This document shows, one piece after another, positions 1-5,442 of a DNA stretch of 24,789 nucleotides. The translations under genes and the position numbers were made by a program. The DNA is from STC-54 sp964504665 (GTDB lineage Bacteria > Patescibacteriota > Microgenomatia > Daviesbacterales > UBA10151). Location of the stretch: positions 1 through 24,789 of the forward strand of contig CAZDEH010000012.1 in assembly GCA_964504665.1 (NCBI GenBank), given 5' to 3'. The notes beneath the pieces were generated by a model. That model saw nothing but the letters and a program-made list of their open reading frames with translations. It was not told where the DNA came from and did not search any database. Position 1 is the first letter of the stretch. Each line of letters begins with the position of its first letter.

Positions 1-59
1 ATTTCCCGTGATTCAATGATTCAATTTCATTCGGATTTTTGATGAGTCATATCGATCCG

Positions 60-88
60 TTGACTTAGGAGAGAAAAGTTGTTATTAT
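60..88 (+). promoter_or_regulatory. Promoter of the rpsB-tsf-frr-rseP operon
   Basis: TTGACT at 60-65 and TATTAT at 83-88 are separated by 17 nt. A TG dinucleotide at 80-81 gives an extended -10. This is one of the best sigma-70-type matches in the window. Transcription would start near 95 and leave a leader of about 60 nt before the rpsB ATG at 158. Most other promoters here sit directly against the start codon. Confidence 0.7.
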
Positions 89-103
89 TTGAGCCATCAA
101 GCA

Positions 104-141
104 TCTACTATTTAGGTTTTCCTGAATTCATTGATAGTAGA
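104..141 (+). promoter_or_regulatory. Candidate rpsB leader hairpin
   Basis: TCTACTAT at 104-111 is perfectly complementary to ATAGTAGA at 134-141, giving an 8-bp stem with a 22-nt loop. The stem ends 16 nt before the rpsB ATG and just upstream of its purine-rich AAGGA (149-153). In several bacteria S2 represses its own operon through the rpsB leader; this stem is a candidate for that role, but the link is inference from position and pairing only. Confidence 0.35.
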
Positions 142-157
142 GAAGTTGAAGGAAAAC

Positions 158-1000
158 ATGAGTAAAGTTCCAACCTTACAACAATTATTAGAAGCTGGTG
201 TCCATTTTGGGCATCAAGTCAGACGTGGTCATCCTAAGATGCAGCAATATATTTATGGGGTAAGAGAAGGTGTCCATATTATTGATCTGGAAAAGTCAGA
301 AAAACTGTTGAGAGAAGCCATTGAGTTTGTTGAAAAATTAGGACGGGAAAATAAAACAATTCTTTTTGTAGGTACTAAAAAACAAGCTCAACCAATTATT
401 AAAGAACTAGCTGGGAAAATAGATGCTCCATATGTTACTTACCGTTGGGTGGGAGGATTTTTAACTAATTTTGATGAAGTGCGAAAAAATATTAAGAAAT
501 TACTGGATCTTAAAGATAAACAGGGAAAAGGGGAACTGTCCCACTACACCAAAAAAGAGCAATTATTAATCAGCAAAAAAATAATTAAATTTGAATCTGA
601 ACTTGGGGGTATAGCAAATTTGGATAAAGTACCGGATGCAATTTTTCTGATTGATGTTGTAGCTGAAAAAACGGCAGTGGCAGAAGCAATACGCATAAAT
701 ATCCCGATAATAGCTCTTTGTGATACCAACTCCAATCCTCAGCCAATAGATTACCCAATGCCTGCTAATGATGATGCTTCTAAATCAATTAAAATTATTA
801 CCGAAGCAATTATTGATGCATATGCTGATGGGCTAAAATCAGCCGGGGAACGAGCTTTAAAAAAACAGAAAGAAGAAGAGAAAAAAGAGACTGAGAAAAA
901 TAATGAAACTGAGATGACACCAGATATTGCCGAAGAAGTAGCTGCAGCAGAAGAAGAGGTGGAGAAAAAATCCGTGGTAGAAGCAGAAAGACCAGTGTAA
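158..1000 (+). CDS. rpsB: 30S ribosomal protein S2
   Basis: Small-subunit ribosomal protein S2, 280 residues from the ATG at 158. That ATG follows AAGGA with a short spacer. The open frame extends upstream to a TTG at 131, but homologous sequence begins at VPTLQQLLEAGVHFGHQ, so 158 is preferred. Family hallmarks are the N-terminal GVHFGHQ, YGVREGVHIIDLEK, the VGTKKQAQ segment, WVGGFLTNF and the IALCDTNSNP region. The last 50 or so residues are a charged Lys/Glu-rich tail beyond the S2 core, probably disordered. Its stop codon overlaps the tsf start by one base (TAATG), which implies translational coupling. First gene of the operon promoted at 60-88. Confidence 0.97.
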   Translation: MSKVPTLQQLLEAGVHFGHQVRRGHPKMQQYIYGVREGVHIIDLEKSEKLLREAIEFVEKLGRENKTILFVGTKKQAQPIIKELAGKIDAPYVTYRWVGGFLTNFDEVRKNIKKLLDLKDKQGKGELSHYTKKEQLLISKKIIKFESELGGIANLDKVPDAIFLIDVVAEKTAVAEAIRINIPIIALCDTNSNPQPIDYPMPANDDASKSIKIITEAIIDAYADGLKSAGERALKKQKEEEKKETEKNNETEMTPDIAEEVAAAEEEVEKKSVVEAERPV

Positions 1001-1455
1001 TGGGAATAAATCTTCAAGACATCAAGAAATTAAGAGAGGAAACAGGAGCAGGTATTGCTGACTGTAAAGAGGCTTTAAGTGAATCGAAGGGCGATTTTAG
1101 AGAGGCTCAAAAAATCATTAAACAAAAAGGTTGGGATAGGGCTGATAAAAAAGCAGACAGGGAAGTTAAGGCTGGTTTAGTAGAAGTATACTCTCATGCC
1201 GGTAAGGTGGGAGTTGTGGTGGAAGTTCTTTGTGAGACAGACTTTGTCGCAAAAACTGATGATTTTAAATATTTAGCACACGAGCTTGCCCTACAAATTA
1301 CCTCTATGAAACCGGAAAATACAAAAGAGCTGTTAAAACAGGAATATGTCAGAGATCCATTGATAACTGTAAATGATTTAATTAAATCGATAATTGGCAA
1401 ATTAGGAGAAAACATTCAAATCGGAAAATTTGCTAGAATAGAATTAGGAGAATAG
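1000..1455 (+). CDS. tsf: Translation elongation factor Ts (short form)
   Basis: Guanine-nucleotide exchange factor that recycles EF-Tu-GDP. The N-terminal UBA-like domain carries LREETGAGIADCKEAL (signature 1), and the core carries CETDFVAKTDDF (signature 2), which contacts EF-Tu. At 151 residues it is much shorter than the E. coli protein (283) and shorter than compact forms such as that of Thermus (about 196). What remains is the UBA domain plus one core subdomain; the second core repeat and the coiled coil are absent. It starts on the last base of the rpsB stop. The pyrH gene that commonly follows tsf is missing; frr comes next after 19 nt. Confidence 0.95.
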   Translation: MGINLQDIKKLREETGAGIADCKEALSESKGDFREAQKIIKQKGWDRADKKADREVKAGLVEVYSHAGKVGVVVEVLCETDFVAKTDDFKYLAHELALQITSMKPENTKELLKQEYVRDPLITVNDLIKSIIGKLGENIQIGKFARIELGE

Positions 1456-1474
1456 TAAGCAATAAGCTTAACAA

Positions 1475-2029
1475 ATGGATCCAGCACTACAAGACGCCAG
1501 TCAAAAAATTCAGGCAGCGGTTGAACACTTCAAACACGAGCTTGCATCTATTCGGGCTGGCCGGGCCAATCCAGCTTTAATCGAAGATATTCCGGTTGAA
1601 TGTTATGATACTAAACTCAAACTTACAGAAGTTGGGACAATATCTGCTCCTCAGCCAAGTCTCCTTACAGTTCAGATTTGGGATGCTTCCATTATGCAAA
1701 ATGTGGTCAAAGCTCTTCAGGAAGCAAATCTGGGTCTCAACCCTTCGTTTGAAGGGCAGATTATTAGATTACCAATTCCCCCTTTAACAGAAGATCGGCG
1801 GTTGGAACTGATTAAAGTAGTCCACCAAAAAAAAGAAGAAGCAAAAATAAATTTCAGACAAATCAGGCAGGATATCAGAGCCGGTTGGGAGGAGCATAAA
1901 GACAAAGATGAATTTGGAGAAGACGAACTGGAGAGACGGGAGAAAATCCTCCAGGATTTAATAGAAAAATACACTCTGGAAGTAGAAGAATTGGGAAAAA
2001 AGAAAGAAGAAGAGCTGACAAAACTTTAG
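1475..2029 (+). CDS. frr: Ribosome recycling factor
   Basis: Acts with EF-G to split the post-termination ribosome. At 184 residues it matches the family length of about 185. Visible hallmarks are LASIRAGRANPALIEDI near the N-terminus, the GTISAPQPSLLTVQIWD strand region, IRLPIPPLTEDRR, and the long C-terminal helix of the three-helix bundle. The ATG at 1475 is the natural start, 19 nt after tsf. There is no strong Shine-Dalgarno, so translation probably depends on coupling or operon read-through. The stop lies one base before the rseP ATG. Confidence 0.96.
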   Translation: MDPALQDASQKIQAAVEHFKHELASIRAGRANPALIEDIPVECYDTKLKLTEVGTISAPQPSLLTVQIWDASIMQNVVKALQEANLGLNPSFEGQIIRLPIPPLTEDRRLELIKVVHQKKEEAKINFRQIRQDIRAGWEEHKDKDEFGEDELERREKILQDLIEKYTLEVEELGKKKEEELTKL

Positions 2030-2030
2030 T

Positions 2031-3161
2031 ATGTTTCTAACGATTATTGTTTTTATTATCACTTTGCTGATTTTAGTACTAGTTCATGAATTTGGACACT
2101 TCATTATGGCTGTTAAATTCAAGGTTAAAGTAGAAGAATTCGGTTTTGGCTTACCCCCCAAAATAATTAGCAAAAAAATCGGGGAAACAATATTATCTTT
2201 AAACCTTTTGCCGATTGGTGGCTTCGTACGGTTGTTTGGTGAGGATGAGGTTAAAGAAGCAGTACTAAAAGATAAGAGATCCTTTGCTTCAAAACCAGTT
2301 CTGCAAAGAATAGCGATTGTTATTGCCGGAGTAATTATGAACTTTATATTAGCAGTTATTCTTTTTTGGATCGTACTTTTTAGTAAAGGTTTTACGGAAA
2401 ACTTGCCCCTATTTTTTCCTTATCAGTTTATTGGAGCAGATCAACAAAATCAAACAGTAATTTTGGTAGGAAATGTTGCCAAAAAATCACCCGCTGAAAA
2501 AGTAGGAATTTTACAGGGTGATAGGATCACGAAAATAAATGATATACAGCTCCAAAATTCCGATGAACTGGTAACTTTAATAGATAAAAATGCAGGGGAA
2601 AGGATTATATTAAATGTGATTGATCCGGAAGATAATATAAGACAAGTAGAGGTTGTTCCCCGGATCAGTCCTCCTCAAGGTGAAGGTCCTTTGGGTATCC
2701 AGCTGGGGACAGTAACTATCGCTAATATATCTTATGTAACGCCAATTCAAAAAATGGCGGCTGGATTTATCCATAGTTATAATTTTATGGTGTATTCCTT
2801 TCAAATATTCGGTCATTTGATAGGTTCCTCTATACAAAATCAAACTTTTGAACCTGTAGCACAAACTGTTTCCGGTCCTATCGGGATTACCCAAATTGCT
2901 GGTTCAGTCCTTAAAACTAAATCACCGCTTTTACCCTATTTAGATTTAATCGGTCTGCTGTCACTTAATTTAGCTGTTATTAATATTTTGCCGTTTCCAG
3001 CTTTAGATGGAGGAAGACTTCTATTTTTATTAATAGAATTTATTAGTAAAAAAAGAGTCAATCCAAATTTAGAAAAAACTATTCATACAATTGGGATGGT
3101 AATTTTAATCTCCTTGATTATCATTATTACCTTCTCCGATATTAAAAAGCTTTTTTCTTGA
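2031..3161 (+). CDS. rseP: Site-2 intramembrane metalloprotease (RseP/RasP family, M50)
   Basis: Zinc metalloprotease of the inner membrane that cleaves transmembrane segments, typically of anti-sigma factors or signal-peptide remnants. The first transmembrane helix carries HEFGH (residues 19-23), which supplies two zinc-binding His and the catalytic Glu. A single PDZ domain lies at about residues 145-200 (KKSPAEKVGILQGDRITKIN). The third zinc ligand is in the PFPALDGGR motif (Asp326) within a C-terminal membrane helix. At 376 residues with one PDZ it is the compact form. It follows frr by one base, as in the usual frr-uppS-cdsA-dxr-rseP-proS order with the three middle genes gone. Substrate unknown; the signal-peptide-bearing neighbour at 3573 is only a conceivable one. 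Confidence 0.93.
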   Translation: MFLTIIVFIITLLILVLVHEFGHFIMAVKFKVKVEEFGFGLPPKIISKKIGETILSLNLLPIGGFVRLFGEDEVKEAVLKDKRSFASKPVLQRIAIVIAGVIMNFILAVILFWIVLFSKGFTENLPLFFPYQFIGADQQNQTVILVGNVAKKSPAEKVGILQGDRITKINDIQLQNSDELVTLIDKNAGERIILNVIDPEDNIRQVEVVPRISPPQGEGPLGIQLGTVTIANISYVTPIQKMAAGFIHSYNFMVYSFQIFGHLIGSSIQNQTFEPVAQTVSGPIGITQIAGSVLKTKSPLLPYLDLIGLLSLNLAVINILPFPALDGGRLLFLLIEFISKKRVNPNLEKTIHTIGMVILISLIIIITFSDIKKLFS

Positions 3162-3170
3162 TTGACCTAC

Positions 3171-3198
3171 TTGTTTTTTTATTATTAATTATTAAAAT
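3171..3198 (+). promoter_or_regulatory. Promoter for the orphan gene at 3207
   Basis: TTGTTT (3171-3176), a 16-nt spacer and TAAAAT (3193-3198). The ATG follows 8 nt after the -10, so the transcript should be leaderless or nearly so. Confidence 0.45.
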
Positions 3199-3206
3199 AG
3201 CCTAAT

Positions 3207-3518
3207 ATGCCAGCTGAAATCCAAGTGTTCCCAAATCCTGGGCAAGATAGAAAAAAAGAGAGTCGAACAAGAAGGAAAAACCATCGTAACTTATTTTTAG
3301 AAATTAATAATTTAGGAAAGTTAGCTACCAGGGTTGATGAGTTGGTCAAGCTATCGGGGTGGGCAGGTCAAAGAGAGGTAGATTTAGATAGACTAGATAA
3401 AATACGAGAGGGTGATTTTGTAACTGTAGAAGATATGCTATTTTTTGTTGCCAGAGAATTAAGAAGGACAGTAAGGGTTTATAGACCTGTTCTGCAAAAT
3501 TTTAAAGATTCCCAATAA
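3207..3518 (+). CDS. Small basic protein of unknown function
   Basis: A 103-residue soluble protein that I do not recognise. The first 30 residues are rich in Arg, Lys and Asn (QDRKKESRTRRKNHRN) and probably disordered or nucleic-acid binding. The rest reads as amphipathic helices: NLGKLATRVDELVKLSGW, then VTVEDMLFFVARELRRTVRVYRPVL. No Cys, no membrane segment and no signal peptide. The codon pattern and its own promoter-like sequence support a real gene. It sits between rseP and a secreted DUF5667-type protein, which does not reveal a role. Confidence 0.65.
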   Translation: MPAEIQVFPNPGQDRKKESRTRRKNHRNLFLEINNLGKLATRVDELVKLSGWAGQREVDLDRLDKIREGDFVTVEDMLFFVARELRRTVRVYRPVLQNFKDSQ

Positions 3519-3537
3519 ATTCTGTTAGAAAGTTGCT

Positions 3538-3566
3538 TTGCAATTTTGGGGACTAAATTGTAACAT
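3538..3566 (+). promoter_or_regulatory. Promoter for the DUF5667-type gene
   Basis: TTGCAA (3538-3543), a 17-nt spacer and TAACAT (3561-3566). The ATG at 3573 starts 6 nt after the -10, which predicts a leaderless message. Confidence 0.5.
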
Positions 3567-3572
3567 TAATCT

Positions 3573-4445
3573 ATGTGGTCAATTCTGTCTAAAGCCTTAG
3601 CTATTTTGATCATTATCTTGCTCATTCCTACTAGTTTGGTTTTTGCCTCTCAAGATGCAATTCCTGGTGATACTACTTATCCTATTAAACGAGGTTTGGA
3701 AAATGTAATTTCATCTGTGTATTCTGTAAATTCATCTACCAGGGCAGTTTATAAAAAAGATCTTTCTCAAAGAAGATTTATGGAAGCTGTGACTCTAATA
3801 AAAAAAGGAGATGAAAAATCTACCAAATCCTTAACAGAACTGGTAGCCCAAACCCAAGATGCAGCTGATTCTTTAGATCAGGTGCAAGATCCGGTTTTAA
3901 AAAAACAATATCGTCAAAACTTAGCCCAAAAAATAAATGAATATAAAATTGTTTTAAAACAGCAGGAAATAAAAAGATCTACTGAGAACGTAAAACCTAC
4001 TCCTACACCATCCAAAAGGCCAACGGTTACTGCTATTCTTTCCCCAACACTAACTCCGACTCCCTCGTCAGTTAGAACAAATTTTGATGCTTTTGTAACT
4101 CCAACCCCCACCCCAATTCCTACATCAGTTATTACGTCCATTCCTCCTCAACCAACTACCGAGCTAAGCCCAACTTTAGTTGTAACCACTATTCCAGAAC
4201 CAACTCCTGAAACTCTGCCAATAGCTAATCCTATTCAGGACACTGTTAATGATCTGAATATAATTCAAGACAGATTGGCTAATATTGCAACGAGTGATGA
4301 GGTGGAGCAGGTAAAATTTAATCAAGGCACTGAAAATAATATCGATATAAGTTCAATAACCCCAACTAGTACAGAGAAGAGAATCAATAATTCCATCGAT
4401 AATAACAGGTCAAATACTCGCCGCAGTGAAGATAAAAAACACTAA
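3573..4445 (+). CDS. Secreted DUF5667-type protein with Pro/Thr-rich stalk
   Basis: 290 residues. Residues 1-25 form a signal peptide with a long hydrophobic core (ALAILIIILLIPTSLVFA) and an Ala cleavage site. Next comes the DUF5667 hallmark AIPGDTTYPIKRGLENV (compare the family pattern LPGDxLYPxKRxxE), then helices including LSQRRFMEAVTLIKKG. From about residue 142 the chain becomes low-complexity PTPTP/TPSP repeats, a spacer or stalk typical of exported, possibly wall-crossing proteins. The C-terminal 80 residues are polar (Asn, Asp, Ser, Arg). The DUF5667 region is common in Patescibacteria, but its biochemical function is not known. No C-terminal membrane anchor or sortase motif is visible, so it is either released or held by the uncleaved N-terminal helix. 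The family call rests on recognising the motif. Confidence 0.75.
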   Translation: MWSILSKALAILIIILLIPTSLVFASQDAIPGDTTYPIKRGLENVISSVYSVNSSTRAVYKKDLSQRRFMEAVTLIKKGDEKSTKSLTELVAQTQDAADSLDQVQDPVLKKQYRQNLAQKINEYKIVLKQQEIKRSTENVKPTPTPSKRPTVTAILSPTLTPTPSSVRTNFDAFVTPTPTPIPTSVITSIPPQPTTELSPTLVVTTIPEPTPETLPIANPIQDTVNDLNIIQDRLANIATSDEVEQVKFNQGTENNIDISSITPTSTEKRINNSIDNNRSNTRRSEDKKH

Positions 4446-4486
4446 ACTTTTCTCCAAAGTGGTGGATCATTGAGGTCTGTTATGGT

Positions 4487-4514
4487 ACTGTACGCTGTAG
4501 TAATGTATCCTGTA
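4487..4514 (+). repeat. Degenerate tandem hexamer (NCTGTA-like, four units)
   Basis: ACTGTA (4487), GCTGTA (4494), AATGTA (4502) and CCTGTA (4509) recur every 7-8 bp just upstream of a terminator-like hairpin. Possibly a small protein-binding array or an untranslated remnant; no function assigned. Confidence 0.3.
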
Positions 4515-4560
4515 GGTCCTTGCTAGATTGCGTTTTCATTGTTTAGCAAGAACCTTTTTT
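4514..4560 (+). terminator. Rho-independent terminator after the DUF5667-type gene
   Basis: AGGTCCTTGCTA (4514-4525) pairs with TAGCAAGAACCT (4544-4555) over 12 positions with one mismatch. The stem is followed directly by a run of six T (4555-4560). The loop is 18 nt. It closes the transcription unit of the upstream gene and separates it from the proB-like gene. Confidence 0.7.
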
Positions 4561-4573
4561 GATAGAGATCTAG

Positions 4574-4599
4574 CTTCGTAAGACGTCCACCTGCGTGGC
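4574..4599 (+). repeat. 26-bp direct repeat, copy 1 (upstream of the proB-like gene)
   Basis: Begins CTTCGTAAGACGTCC and ends ACCTGCGTGGC; identical to 5365-5390 except for one T/C difference at the sixth base. The core contains CCAC-CTGC-GTGG, a short hairpin. In this copy the flanks TCTAGC and GCTAGA extend the symmetry outward. It is clearly more GC-rich than its surroundings. Confidence 0.8.
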
Positions 4600-4611
4600 T
4601 AGAACAAAATT

Positions 4612-5364
4612 ATGGGAAAATTAAAAAACGTAAAAAGAATTGTTATTAAAATTGGTAGCAGTACTATTATTGATAATGACCGTGGTTTGGATAAACAATT
4701 CATATCCAATATTTCTGGTCAGGTTGCAAGACTCCGTAAACATTACGGAACAGAATGTGTAATCGTCAGCTCCGGAGCAGTGGCAAGCGGGAGACTGCTA
4801 GAAAAGTCTTTGGATAAAAGTATGTGCGATACCCAAGTTGCAGCGATTTTTGGTCAACCCACTCTCACCAGTGAATGGATAAAAGCATTTAAAAAAAGAA
4901 AAATATTAGCAGGACAAGCTCTTTATACTGATAGTGATTTGGTTACTGCTCCTAAACCTCTTAATAGAGCAATGGGATTTGGTGTAGTTATCATTAATGA
5001 AAATGATGCAGTATATGACCGTGAACTGAAAGCTTTTAAGGTTTCGGCAGACAATGATTTATTATCATTTTTTATAGCTACCATTGTTGGTGCTGATTTA
5101 TTAATCTTTTTAACTACAGTTCCTGGTGTCTTTGATGAGCGAGGGAAGTTATTGTCTATTATAAGAAGTAAAGATAAAGTTGTTTTGAGAAATGATGGCA
5201 AATCAGAATTGGGAACCGGAGGAATGGATTCCAAGTTAAGAGTGTCTCTGGACTTTGCCAAACGAGGCAAAATTGCCATTATTGCAGATGGAAGAGGAAA
5301 AAATATAATTGGGAAAATTATGTCTGGTGAAAAATTGGGGACTTGGATAACCGATAGAATTTAA
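4612..5364 (+). CDS. proB: Glutamate 5-kinase-like amino-acid kinase without PUA domain
   Basis: Amino-acid kinase superfamily protein of 250 residues. ProB phosphorylates glutamate with ATP as the first step of proline synthesis. Motifs in order are RIVIKIGSSTI (P-loop-like start), VIVSSGAVASG, IINENDAVYD, VSADNDLLS, FLTTVPGVFDERG and LGTGGMDSKLRVS. The set, especially GTGGM.SK, fits ProB better than UMP kinase, acetylglutamate kinase or aspartokinase. The C-terminal PUA domain of the 367-residue E. coli enzyme is missing. No proA or proC lies nearby, so the pathway cannot be confirmed here. The gene is bracketed by two copies of a 26-bp repeat. Because pyrH is absent from its usual operon, another substrate is possible. 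Confidence 0.75.
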   Translation: MGKLKNVKRIVIKIGSSTIIDNDRGLDKQFISNISGQVARLRKHYGTECVIVSSGAVASGRLLEKSLDKSMCDTQVAAIFGQPTLTSEWIKAFKKRKILAGQALYTDSDLVTAPKPLNRAMGFGVVIINENDAVYDRELKAFKVSADNDLLSFFIATIVGADLLIFLTTVPGVFDERGKLLSIIRSKDKVVLRNDGKSELGTGGMDSKLRVSLDFAKRGKIAIIADGRGKNIIGKIMSGEKLGTWITDRI

Positions 5365-5390
5365 CTTCGCAAGACGTCCACCTGCGTGGC
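5365..5390 (+). repeat. 26-bp direct repeat, copy 2 (downstream of the proB-like gene)
   Basis: Same sequence as 4574-4599 with C instead of T at the sixth base, and it begins directly after the proB stop codon. CTTCGC at its left end pairs with GCGAGG at its right edge through one G-U, so the element keeps an outer stem although the flanks differ from copy 1. Confidence 0.8.
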
Positions 5391-5405
5391 GAGGGCGAAT
5401 AATAG

Positions 5406-5434
5406 TTACTAAAATTAAGGTAAAGTGAGATAAT
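5406..5434 (+). promoter_or_regulatory. Promoter for proS
   Basis: TTACTA (5406-5411), a 17-nt spacer and GATAAT (5429-5434) with TG at 5426-5427 giving an extended -10. The proS ATG begins 8 nt after the -10 box, which suggests a leaderless message. Confidence 0.45.
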
Positions 5435-5442
5435 ATATTCAT

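Noticed and set aside
9..24. TGATTCAA tandem pair at the window start
   Set aside because: Two 8-bp units in AT-rich sequence upstream of a promoter are too little evidence for a functional repeat.
131..157. Longer rpsB starting at the TTG at 131
   Set aside because: S2 homology begins after the ATG at 158, which has a purine-rich AAGGA upstream; the TTG also lies next to the leader stem.
3143..3156. AAAAAGCTTTTTT near the end of rseP as a terminator
   Set aside because: It is inside the coding sequence, has no GC stem, and is the kind of A/T palindrome expected in AT-rich DNA.
4559..4605. Promoter for the proB-like gene (TTGATA at 4559 with TAGAAC at 4600)
   Set aside because: Spacing is 35 nt, and no acceptable -35/-10 pair was found; how this gene is transcribed is left open.
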